A stretch of DNA of 64,000 nucleotides from Brevibacterium sp. (lineage in GTDB: Bacteria > Actinomycetota > Actinomycetes > Actinomycetales > Brevibacteriaceae): contig NZ_JAPSIB010000011.1 in NCBI RefSeq assembly GCF_031179145.1, forward strand, positions 52,171-116,170, read 5' to 3'. A program made the translations under genes and the position numbers. The notes below the pieces were generated by a model. That model was not told where the DNA came from, did no database searches, and saw only the letters and a program-made list of their open reading frames with translations. Positions 45,275 to 52,844 of this stretch are shown in pieces (within the stretch, counting starts at the first letter, position 1; the number at the start of each line of letters is the position of its first letter).

Positions 45275-46102
45275 TCAGCGCGCTGCGCGCGTGAGCTGGA
45301 CGAGATCGGCGTCGACGTAGAGGCCCAGCGAGCCGATCGTCGTACAGACCTCCCCGGCCCGCCGAGTCGCCGCCTGCAGCATGTCCGGGATCGGGTCCCC
45401 TCGGACGATCCCGGCGACGACTCCGGCGATGAAGGCGTCTCCGGCGCCGAGCGTATCGGCCGCGGTGATGTCTTCGGCGTCGACGCTCCAAGTGCCCGCC
45501 GAGGTGAAGTGCAGCGCACCGCGGTCGGCGCGGGTCATCGTCACCGTGCGCATGCCGTCAGCGATGAGCTCTTCGGCCTTGGTCGCGATCTCGTTCACGG
45601 CGCGTTCGGCAGCCGAGAAGAATCCATGAGCGACGAACGGAGCCAGGGTGCGAAGGTAGTCGTCGTCGAAATGTGAGTCGAAGTCGAACGAGATGGGAGC
45701 GATCGCGGCCAACCGCGGTAGGTGATCCTCGAGCACCGATGAGTAGCTCGAGTGGATGAGTTCCGCACCTGCCAGCGCCTCCCATTCCCTCTCGCCGAGG
45801 TGAACGACGCTTGCCCCGCGGTCGAAGTCCCCGAAATGGCGTTCGCCGTCGGTATGGTGGATCATCGCATAGCCGGTGACTCCACGCCTCCTGGTGATGT
45901 GATCGGTTGCGAAGCCGGCGGTCTCGAGGGCGGAGAGAACCGCTGTGCCGAGGGCGTCGTCGCCCACACTGCCGATGTAACGTGCCGGCACTCCGAATCG
46001 GTCGAGGTGGACCGCGACGTTGAGGCAGTTGCCGCCGACGGAGGCCACGCCGGATTCATCGAAGACGTCGACGATGTTGTCACCGACCACCATGACGCTC
46101 AT
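45275..46102 (-). CDS. PfkB-family kinase, fructosamine/fructoselysine 6-kinase-like
   Basis: A 275-residue ribokinase-fold kinase. The N-terminal block is VVGDNIVDVFDESGVASVGGNCLNVAVHLDRFGVPARYIGSVGDD and the catalytic motif DTLGAGDAFIAGVVAG. The start VGDN rather than GE and the short length match the FrlD group, which phosphorylates C6 of fructosyl amino acids. The chosen ATG overlaps the upstream stop (TGATG at 46104-46100); an alternative ATG at 46120 adds six residues. It sits directly after the SIS-domain gene, the gene pair that defines Amadori degradation. Confidence 0.82.
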   Translation of the reverse strand: MSVMVVGDNIVDVFDESGVASVGGNCLNVAVHLDRFGVPARYIGSVGDDALGTAVLSALETAGFATDHITRRRGVTGYAMIHHTDGERHFGDFDRGASVVHLGEREWEALAGAELIHSSYSSVLEDHLPRLAAIAPISFDFDSHFDDDYLRTLAPFVAHGFFSAAERAVNEIATKAEELIADGMRTVTMTRADRGALHFTSAGTWSVDAEDITAADTLGAGDAFIAGVVAGIVRGDPIPDMLQAATRRAGEVCTTIGSLGLYVDADLVQLTRAAR

Positions 46103-47133
46103 CAGTATTCGACTTTCCACATGTACTTGCGGGTGATGAGCGGTTCCTCGGTGATGGCTTCGATCTTGTTGGCCAGGAGGGCGATGACGGAGCTGGCATA
46201 GAGGATCGCCGAGATCGTGCCCCGGTGGGCGGGGTTGACACCGGACATGGGCAGCGTGGTGCTGTCGAGCACGTGCGTGTTCCGGCTGAACCGGCGGCCG
46301 AAATCGGCAGTTCTCTGTGCGACGGGACGAGTTGAGTCCTCGCCCAGGAACACGATGAGGTTGGTGTCGTCGGTGACCATCTCGTGAGTCCCGTGGAGGA
46401 AGTCGTTGGCGCCGGAGGCGACGGCGGTGATGTTCTGCATCTCCATCAGGTAGCAGGCTGCCAGAGTGTCGGCTGCACCCTCGTTCGGTCCCGCGCCGAC
46501 GATGAACGTCGCCCCCGAGGAGTCGGCTGTGGCATGAGCCGCGCGATCGAGGCGATGAGCCCAGACGTCATTCGTCTCTGGGAAGACCGGGCCACAGGCG
46601 GCCAGCACCTCGGGTGACGGAAGGGACTCGGGAACAGCGTCGAACGCCGCGAGCAATTCGTGGGCGATGACAGTGAGCAGGACCTGCTTCGCCTCGACCC
46701 CGTTGTGATTGACGGTGGTCTCTGCGGCATCTGCGCACGGGCTTTCATTGTTCTGGCAGACCAGCAGGACCGGGCTGCCGGAGTTCTGCGCGACGTCGAT
46801 CGCTTCTGCCGTTTCCATGGTCGTACCATGGGTCGACGATGCGATGACGACGACATCGGGGCCGAGACCGTGCGGGAAGCGGGCGACGAACTCGGCCGAG
46901 TTCATGTCGATGACCGGAATCGGCGAGGCATCGAGAAGGTACTTCATGACGCCGAACATGTAGTGGGATCCCCCGCACCCGAGCAGGTAGATCGCCTTTG
47001 TCGTCGGGGTCACTCCGGCGGCGACGAAGGCACGGACCCTTTCCGCTGCTTCTCCACTGGCGACTTCGACCACATCATTGACGATGGTGTCCTGCATTCC
47101 TACGACTCCGCGGCCCTGGACAGTCTTGGTCAT
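46102..47133 (-). CDS. SIS-domain protein, fructosamine-6-phosphate deglycase-like
   Basis: A 343-residue protein with two sugar-isomerase (SIS) domains, resembling FrlB/FraB and the isomerase half of GlmS. The first SIS domain shows YLLGCGGSHYMFGVMKYLL and SSTHGTTMETAEAI; the second shows FIVGAGPNEGAADTLA followed by EMQNITAVASGANDFLHGTHEMV, where the family's catalytic Glu and His lie. FrlB-type enzymes split a fructosyl-amino-acid 6-phosphate into glucose 6-phosphate and the amino acid. It is the first gene of the operon. AAAGGAG precedes the ATG at 47133, and two operators lie just upstream. Confidence 0.82.
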   Translation of the reverse strand: MTKTVQGRGVVGMQDTIVNDVVEVASGEAAERVRAFVAAGVTPTTKAIYLLGCGGSHYMFGVMKYLLDASPIPVIDMNSAEFVARFPHGLGPDVVVIASSTHGTTMETAEAIDVAQNSGSPVLLVCQNNESPCADAAETTVNHNGVEAKQVLLTVIAHELLAAFDAVPESLPSPEVLAACGPVFPETNDVWAHRLDRAAHATADSSGATFIVGAGPNEGAADTLAACYLMEMQNITAVASGANDFLHGTHEMVTDDTNLIVFLGEDSTRPVAQRTADFGRRFSRNTHVLDSTTLPMSGVNPAHRGTISAILYASSVIALLANKIEAITEEPLITRKYMWKVEY

Positions 47134-47150
47134 CACTTCTCCTTTGAATG

Positions 47151-47234
47151 TGAGATCGTTCTCAGTTTTATCAAGTCTGAATCGGAGCGAACTGGCTGTC
47201 AATAGTTTTGCGAGAAAAACTGAGATCGATCTCA
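47151..47234 (-). promoter_or_regulatory. Promoter and paired operators of the Amadori-type operon
   Basis: TGAGATCGATCTCA (47221-47234) is a perfect 14-base palindrome of LacI-family type. TGAGATCGTTCTCA (47151-47164) differs by one base. The centres are 70 bases apart. Between them, read on the minus strand, lies a perfect -35 TTGACA (47202-47197). The downstream operator falls between promoter and start codon, the upstream one before the -35: a geometry suited to looping repression by the LacI protein encoded at the operon's end. Confidence 0.8.
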
Positions 47235-47412
47235 TATAAAGTGGAAAAGGCATCCGCGCAGGGACACCCGTTGAATCGCCACTCCTGCGCATTGGCCCTG
47301 GTGAACCCGGGCGCCTCGACCCCCTGGCGCCGTGAGCCGGAGGCACCTTGAGCCCCTGGTCTCTTGTGCCCCTCGTGCAGCCGACCGACGCGGCCCCTCG
47401 TGCAGCCGAGAT

Positions 47413-48600
47413 TCACATCTCCGTCTGCAGGATCTCCCCAAGCCGGCTCAATGCGTCGACCATCGCCTCGTCCGACTGTCCGGAGTAGCTGAACCGGGCA
47501 TAGTTGCTCCGCTCCTCGGTGGGGAAGAAGGTTCCACCGGGAACGTAGGCGACCCGAGCCTCGGGCAGGGCGTGCTCGACCATGAACGCCGCCGATTCGA
47601 AGCCCTCCGGGAACCTCACCCACGTGAACAGACCACCCTCCGGCCTCGTCACAGCCACCTCGGCGGGGAAGGCATCGTTCATCGTCGTGACCATGAGGTC
47701 GCGTTTCTGCCGGTAGACGACGCGAGCGCGGGCGATGTGCTCGTCGATGTCGAAGCCCTCGAGGAACCGGGTCACGGCGGTCATGTTCAGGGTGCTCGAC
47801 TGGGTGTCGGCGGCGAGCTTGAGGAGGCCGAGCTTCTCGAGGATCGCGGGCTCCGCGCTCACCCATCCCATGCGCACCCCCGGAGCCAGGATCTTCGAGA
47901 AGCTGCCGAGGTGGATGACTCGGTCCTCGGTGTCGAGCGAGCGCAGGGTCGGCAGCTGCTCGCCTTCGAAGCGCAGGTCGCGGTACGGGGAGTCCTCGAG
48001 CACGAGCACGTCGAATTCGTTGGCGAGCTCGATGATCCGCTGCCGCCGCTCGAGGCTGAGCGTCACGCCGGTGGGGTTCTGGAAATCGGGGATGACATAG
48101 ATGAACTTGACCCCGCCATTTGAGCGCAGAGTCGCCTCGAGCGCGTCGACGTCCATGCCGTCCTCGTCGATGTCGACGGCCGCGTACTCGGGCTGATAGG
48201 GGTTGAAGGCGATGAGGGCCCCGAGGAAGGTCGGGTTCTCCGTGACGATGACGTCGCCGGGATCGATGAGCAGCTTCGCGACCAGGTCCAGGCCCTGCTG
48301 GGCACCCTGGAGCACGAGGACATCCTCCGCATCCGTCGGCGTCCCGCCGTTGGCCATCCGCTTGGCGATCTGGGCCCGCAGGCCCGGCAGCCCCGCCGAG
48401 GCGGTGTACTGCAGGGCGGTCGCGCTCTCCTTGGCGAAGATGTCGGCGTAGACCTGCTGGAGCTCGGCGGTAGGGAAGAGCGCCGGGTCGGGGTACCCGC
48501 CGCCGAACGAAGTGATCGAGGGATCGTCGCCGTATCTGAGCAGATCACGAATGGCGGACGGCTGAACCCGAGCAATGCGATCGGCGAACTTCGACGACAT
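47413..48600 (-). CDS. Class I/II PLP aminotransferase (LysN/2-aminoadipate-like)
   Basis: A 395-residue fold-type I aminotransferase. Blocks include ITSFGGGYPDPALFP, LQYTASAGLPGLR, IPDFQNPTGVTLSLERRQ, and the PLP lysine in HLGSFSKILAPGVRMGWV. This is the family of 2-aminoadipate and aromatic aminotransferases with broad specificity, so the substrate is open. GGGGGAG lies just ahead of the ATG at 48600. It is on the same strand as the Amadori-type operon but 279 bases upstream of it, with that operon's promoter in between. Confidence 0.85.
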   Translation of the reverse strand: MSSKFADRIARVQPSAIRDLLRYGDDPSITSFGGGYPDPALFPTAELQQVYADIFAKESATALQYTASAGLPGLRAQIAKRMANGGTPTDAEDVLVLQGAQQGLDLVAKLLIDPGDVIVTENPTFLGALIAFNPYQPEYAAVDIDEDGMDVDALEATLRSNGGVKFIYVIPDFQNPTGVTLSLERRQRIIELANEFDVLVLEDSPYRDLRFEGEQLPTLRSLDTEDRVIHLGSFSKILAPGVRMGWVSAEPAILEKLGLLKLAADTQSSTLNMTAVTRFLEGFDIDEHIARARVVYRQKRDLMVTTMNDAFPAEVAVTRPEGGLFTWVRFPEGFESAAFMVEHALPEARVAYVPGGTFFPTEERSNYARFSYSGQSDEAMVDALSRLGEILQTEM

Positions 48601-48758
48601 TTCTCCCCCTCGATCGGTGTGCGCCGGCGGCACGTCGAGCGGAATGTGATTCGAGCACTCGTCGCCGGTGATGACGAGCAGAGCCTAACGGGTCGCGGAC
48701 CGACGCGAGCGATGCGTCCGCGCCGGGCGATGTCGACATGGTGGAAGTGTACTGCGCT

Positions 48759-49628
48759 TCACGCCGCTGCCGGAGTCTTCCGATACCGCCTGGGCACGAG
48801 CTTCTCCAGCGGCAGGAACGCCGCCCAGCAGATCACCGTCGGCAGGAAGTGGATGCCCAGCGCCAGATACGTGAGCAGGTGGAACACGCAGAAGAACGCG
48901 ACGATGAAGTAGATCCAGCGTCCCTTGGCGAACAGCGCGATCGGCGAGAGCGCCTCGAACGCCAGCGTCGCCCACTGTCCCGCGATGAGCAGGCCCGGCA
49001 TCTCGAGGAACGGCTTCGACCACTCCGCGCCGCGGCGCATCAGCGCCCAGATGATCACGGCCCCATTGGCCCAGTCAGCGATGTTGCCCGACGCGATCCA
49101 CTTCATCAGCACCGAATAGAAGTAGGTGAGGACGACGGAGATCTGAATCATCTTGAGCGCCCAGCCCGCCTTCGCCGAGGTGACTCCCCCGTCCCGGAAT
49201 CGTGCGATTCCGATGGTCGGCAGGACCAGGACGGCGATGACGAGCGCCATGTGATCGTGGGCGACGTAGCCGTAGCCCTGGGTGTAGAACATCCAGGCGC
49301 CAAAGGTGATCGCGACGATCCAGCCGCTGAGACGCTGCAGGATCCCGGCCGCGCCGAGGAGGGAGAAGACAATGACCGCGGCGAGCAGGACCTGCGCGCC
49401 GAGGACGCTGACCGGAGGAAGATGGAGGACCCGGGCCAGCCACAGCGGCTGGTAGAGATCGGGCGTCCAGCCATGGGCGATGACGTCGTTGGAGATCGTG
49501 AGCACGTCGAAGATGACGAAGATGTAGATGATGACCCGCAGCACCGCGACCCGAGCCAGCGGGATCTGCGGCATGAACCAGTCGAGGAATCGGTTGCGCG
49601 GCTGCGCAGCGGTGAGCACACCCGTCAC
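48759..49628 (-). CDS. HTTM-domain-like integral membrane protein
   Basis: A 289-residue protein with about seven to eight helices. The segments PLARVAVLRVIIYIFVIFD, HDHMALVIAVLVL and FYSVLMKWIASGN resemble the horizontally transferred transmembrane (HTTM) domain, also found in vitamin-K gamma-carboxylases, but it lacks a carboxylase C-terminus. The function of the bacterial stand-alone proteins is unknown. The start overlaps the upstream gene's stop by 4 bases, so the two are a unit. Confidence 0.7.
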   Translation of the reverse strand: MTGVLTAAQPRNRFLDWFMPQIPLARVAVLRVIIYIFVIFDVLTISNDVIAHGWTPDLYQPLWLARVLHLPPVSVLGAQVLLAAVIVFSLLGAAGILQRLSGWIVAITFGAWMFYTQGYGYVAHDHMALVIAVLVLPTIGIARFRDGGVTSAKAGWALKMIQISVVLTYFYSVLMKWIASGNIADWANGAVIIWALMRRGAEWSKPFLEMPGLLIAGQWATLAFEALSPIALFAKGRWIYFIVAFFCVFHLLTYLALGIHFLPTVICWAAFLPLEKLVPRRYRKTPAAA

Positions 49629-50221
49629 TGCACCCTCCAGGTCGCGAGGACCTTCTTCGTCGGTTCGCCGACGCTGATTCCGTTCTTCAGCTGGGTGGTC
49701 TCGCGGCAGAGGATCATCGTCTCCGGCTTCGGCTCATCGGGGTGCAGGCGAACATAGGAGTCGGCCAGGGTCTGCAGCAGTTCGGGCTTCGCGATGACGC
49801 GGTCGAGCTGCGACTCGACATCACCGCGTTCGATGCCCACCGTCGCAGTGTTGAATCCGAGCTTGCGCGGTTCATCCTCGCTGGGGAACTTCGCTGCGAT
49901 GCACGTCGAGTTGACCGACCCGTTGAGGTCCTTGGCCGTCGCGTACTGGGTGAGCGAGCCGAGCGGGAAGAAGTCGTTGGTGTTGAGGAACTGACCGGCC
50001 GTGAGCACTGCGAAGGCGACGGCCGTGACCGTGATCCGCCAGCAGATCGACCACTTCGACACCGGCGTCCACTCAACCGGGGCAGATGATCCCGAGGACG
50101 CCGGCGACTGGGCATCGCGAACGTCCTGCCCGTCCGCCCTCGCCGAGGCGGCATCGGCTTTCGCGGCGCGCGAACGCTTGGTGGTCAGAAGTCGGGTCTG
50201 CATGCGATCTGTGGGGGTCAT
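49625..50221 (-). CDS. Single-pass membrane protein, partner of the HTTM protein
   Basis: A 198-residue protein with a charged Ala-rich N-terminus (about 1-55), one helix at about 60-80 (WRITVTAVAFAVLTAGQFL) and an outside domain with two cysteines (NSTCIAAKFP, MILCRETT). Those cysteines could form a disulphide. I do not recognise a functional family. Translational overlap with the HTTM gene suggests a complex. Confidence 0.65.
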   Translation of the reverse strand: MTPTDRMQTRLLTTKRSRAAKADAASARADGQDVRDAQSPASSGSSAPVEWTPVSKWSICWRITVTAVAFAVLTAGQFLNTNDFFPLGSLTQYATAKDLNGSVNSTCIAAKFPSEDEPRKLGFNTATVGIERGDVESQLDRVIAKPELLQTLADSYVRLHPDEPKPETMILCRETTQLKNGISVGEPTKKVLATWRVQ

Positions 50222-50313
50222 TCTCTCGGGTCCGCTGGTACGGGACCAATCGTAGCGGCTCCCACCGGACCGACCTTTTCAGGAACTGCGCCCGCATTTG
50301 CGGCGCGGCATCT

Positions 50314-51129
50314 TCAGGAACTGCGGGCGTAGAGGTTGAGCTGCTCCCACATCGCGGCATACTTCTGGAATGAGGCCACGGCGGTCTCAGGGTCGTCGTT
50401 GCTCAGTGCCGTCACCCAGGAGTCGACGAGCTCGGGAGCCTCATTGGGCCACAGGACATCGCTCATGCCGCCCAGGTCGAGCTCGAGCACCGAATTCATG
50501 TCGAAGCCGTCGACCCACTGCGCCAGCGTCGCCGTCTGCTCGACCATGTCGACGACCTTCGACTTCTCCGCGATCGTCTCCGCCGCCCATTCCATCCGCG
50601 CCGAGGCGGCCAGGATGTCCGTGCGGATCATCACTCGCAGACCGGAGGCGTTCTCCTCCGTGACGATGCGGTCCTCGCTCAGTGAGAAGAACAGCCACCA
50701 GGCCGGAGGCACGTCCCAGGCGGCGACGCGGGTGAACACACGCGTGTCCTTTGCTTCCTGCAGCCATTCGGCGCGACGGCTCGCGGCTCGGCGTCGAGCC
50801 GACTTGGGAACGATGATGTCCAGCGTCGCCTTCGAGGTGTGCTCGGCCAACGCGTCGAGCGCCTCCCAGCTTCGCACGTCCTCCTGGACGGGACAGAAGC
50901 GGTCGACTCCGTCCGGGGACTGAGACGCGGGGAGGAAAAGGGGGGTTGTCCGGAAGGACTCAGCGACAGGGTTCGGAGGCAGGGAAATCAGGCGCTTGTC
51001 GGCGTCACTCGCAACCTGCTCCTCGATCCGCGGCCGGTTGTCCTCGACATCCCTGTCTTGCAGTTCGGAATGGACGACTGTGGGTTCGAAGATCCGCAGA
51101 GAGACAAGATACTCGCGACTGTAGGACAT
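50314..51129 (-). CDS. Conserved actinobacterial protein of unknown function
   Basis: A 271-residue soluble protein with no signal peptide or helix. Notable phrases are WDVPPAWWLFFSLSEDRIV and NSVLELDLGGMSDVLWPNEAPELVDSW. I do not recognise a function. The ATG at 51129 lies 6 bases after TAGGCT (51136-51141) and has no ribosome site, so I prefer it to the in-frame GTG at 51135. It is divergent from the DUF3073 gene. Confidence 0.7.
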   Translation of the reverse strand: MSYSREYLVSLRIFEPTVVHSELQDRDVEDNRPRIEEQVASDADKRLISLPPNPVAESFRTTPLFLPASQSPDGVDRFCPVQEDVRSWEALDALAEHTSKATLDIIVPKSARRRAASRRAEWLQEAKDTRVFTRVAAWDVPPAWWLFFSLSEDRIVTEENASGLRVMIRTDILAASARMEWAAETIAEKSKVVDMVEQTATLAQWVDGFDMNSVLELDLGGMSDVLWPNEAPELVDSWVTALSNDDPETAVASFQKYAAMWEQLNLYARSS

Positions 51130-51257
51130 GAGCACAGCCTATCCAAGGTGAGACGGCAAAATGGAACTTCCCCCAGTGAACGGGTAGGATTTAAGCGCAT
51201 AGCAGAGATCTAGTCCGGGGCATCGTGCCCCACATGACGACGGAGGGGGTCACGCCA

Positions 51258-51473
51258 GTGGGTCGCGGCCGCGCAAAGGCAAAGCAGATCAAGGTAGCTC
51301 GGAAGCTGAAGTACTACAGCCCGGAGACCGACCTGAGTCGACTCCAGAAGGAATTGGGCGCCGATTCCCAGAAGTCCGGATCGTCGGATCCATATGACGA
51401 CGAACCCGATTACTCGGAGTATGCCGAGAAGTACAACGTGGACGACGATGACGATTTCTCGCAGCGCGACTGA
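51258..51473 (+). CDS. DUF3073 family protein
   Basis: A 71-residue protein starting GRGRAKAKQIKVARKLKYYSPETDLSRLQKELG, the hallmark of the actinobacterial DUF3073 family (Rv0810c-like), then an acidic tail. The basic N-terminus might bind nucleic acid, but function is unknown. I take GTG 51258, with GGAGG 11 bases upstream, since the family begins at MGRG; a longer in-frame start at 51225 exists. Its place opposite purM-purF is the same as in mycobacteria. Confidence 0.88.
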   Translation: MGRGRAKAKQIKVARKLKYYSPETDLSRLQKELGADSQKSGSSDPYDDEPDYSEYAEKYNVDDDDDFSQRD

Positions 51474-51545
51474 TCGCCCCTGACCGGCCGGTCACCACGA
51501 CTCGCCCCTCACGTCGATCATCCCGACCGGGAACTGAACGAAATC

Positions 51546-51577
51546 CAGAAGGCGGAGACTTCGGTCTCCGCCTTCTG
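51546..51577. terminator. Strong hairpin after DUF3073
   Basis: A perfect 14-bp stem (51546-51559 with 51564-51577) closed by a stable TTCG tetraloop. It lies between the convergent DUF3073 and purM genes. Confidence 0.85.
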
Positions 51578-51588
51578 CGTGCTCCGTG

Positions 51589-51683
51589 ACAAACTGTGTG
51601 CACTTTCGCTCGGTCGGCGGCAACTTGTGTGCACTTTGCCTCGATCTGAGCGAAGAATTCGAGGCAAAGTCCGCACAACTTGT
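51589..51683. repeat. Three copies of a TTGTGTGCACTTTGCCTC-type repeat
   Basis: Copy 1 at 51589-51611 (ACAAACTGTGTGCACTTTCG), copy 2 at 51621-51644 (AACTTGTGTGCACTTTGCCT) and copy 3 inverted at 51659-51683. Copies 2 and 3 form an inverted repeat with GTGyGsACTTTGCCTCGA arms around a 14-base loop. It may be a dispersed genomic repeat or a second terminator-like fold between convergent genes. Confidence 0.8.
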
Positions 51684-51697
51684 CGGGGACACACTGC

Positions 51698-52843
51698 TCA
51701 GCGGAGGATCGCGGCGCCGCCGTCGACGCCCTTGGCACCCTGCACATAGTCGGGGCTGCCTGCCAGGGACCCGTCATCGGCACTGACCTCTCCGAGCACC
51801 CAGGACCCGGGACAGGCGGCCAGCACGCTGTCAGCAGCCTCGGCGGCAGTGACGAGAACCATCCCCACGCCGAGGTTCCACGTGCGCTCACGGTCGGCCT
51901 GCGGGACTCCCCCCAGGTCGCCGAGGACGGTGAACACCGGCGGGATCTCCCAGCTCGAGCGCGACATTCGCGCGATCAGACCTGTCGGGAGCACCCGGGC
52001 GACGTTGGCCGACAGTCCCCCACCGGTGACGTGGGAGACCGAGTGCACGGCTCCCGGCAGCTCGGCGAACAGGGCGTTGAGCTCGGCAGTGTAGACATGC
52101 GTGGGGACGAGGAGCTCCTCGCCCAAGGTCCGCCCGAACTCGTCCACGTTCCGGTCCAGACTCCATCCCGCCTCGGCGATGATGTGCCTGACCAGTGAGT
52201 ATCCGTTCGAATGGATGCCCGAAGAGGGCAACGCGATGAGCACATCGCTGGCACGGACCTTCTCGGGCCCGAGAAGGTCATCGGCGTCGACGACGCCGGT
52301 GGCGGCACCAGCGACATCGTATTCGTCAGCGCCGAGCAGGCCCGGATGCTCGGCGGTCTCCCCGCCGACGAGGGCGACATCGGCACTCGCGCACGCCTCG
52401 GCGATGCCGCGGACGATGTCGGCGATGCGTTCGGCCACGACCTTGCCGCACGCGATGTAGTCGGTCATGAACAGCGGCTTCGCCCCGCACACGATGATGT
52501 CGTCGACGACCATCCCGACCAGGTCGTATCCGATGGTGTCGTGCTTGTCGAGGGCTTGGGCGATCGCCACTTTCGTTCCGACCCCGTCGGTGGAGCTGGC
52601 CAGCAGGGGCCGACGGAAGTCCTTGAGCACGCTGACGTCGAAGAGACCCGCGAACCCGCCGACTCCGCCGATGACATTGGCGTTGTGGGTGGCGGCGACG
52701 GCGGACTTCATCAGTTCGACCGCCCGGTCACCGGCTTCGACGTCGACCCCTGCGGAGGCGTAGGTCGTCGATCGTGGCGCAGCGTCGGTCGAGTGTGGCG
52801 CAGCGTCGGAAGCACCCCGGTCGGGGGTCGATTCGGAACTCAA
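51698..52843 (-). CDS. purM: Phosphoribosylformylglycinamidine cyclo-ligase (AIR synthetase)
   Basis: Fifth step of purine synthesis, forming aminoimidazole ribotide from FGAM and ATP. The family start TYASAGVDVEAGDRAVELMK is preceded by an unusual low-complexity extension with a doubled DAAP(H/R)ST phrase, from a 21-base repeat (52774-52788 and 52795-52809). Further blocks: GGVGGFAGLFDV, ASSTDGVGTKVAIA, GGETAEHPGLL and HVTGGGLSANVARVLP. I take TTG 52843, right after the purF stop and behind AAAGGA. A GTG at 52894 would overlap purF by 50 bases and has no good ribosome site. Confidence 0.92.
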   Translation of the reverse strand: MSSESTPDRGASDAAPHSTDAAPRSTTYASAGVDVEAGDRAVELMKSAVAATHNANVIGGVGGFAGLFDVSVLKDFRRPLLASSTDGVGTKVAIAQALDKHDTIGYDLVGMVVDDIIVCGAKPLFMTDYIACGKVVAERIADIVRGIAEACASADVALVGGETAEHPGLLGADEYDVAGAATGVVDADDLLGPEKVRASDVLIALPSSGIHSNGYSLVRHIIAEAGWSLDRNVDEFGRTLGEELLVPTHVYTAELNALFAELPGAVHSVSHVTGGGLSANVARVLPTGLIARMSRSSWEIPPVFTVLGDLGGVPQADRERTWNLGVGMVLVTAAEAADSVLAACPGSWVLGEVSADDGSLAGSPDYVQGAKGVDGGAAILR

Positions 52844-52844
52844 C

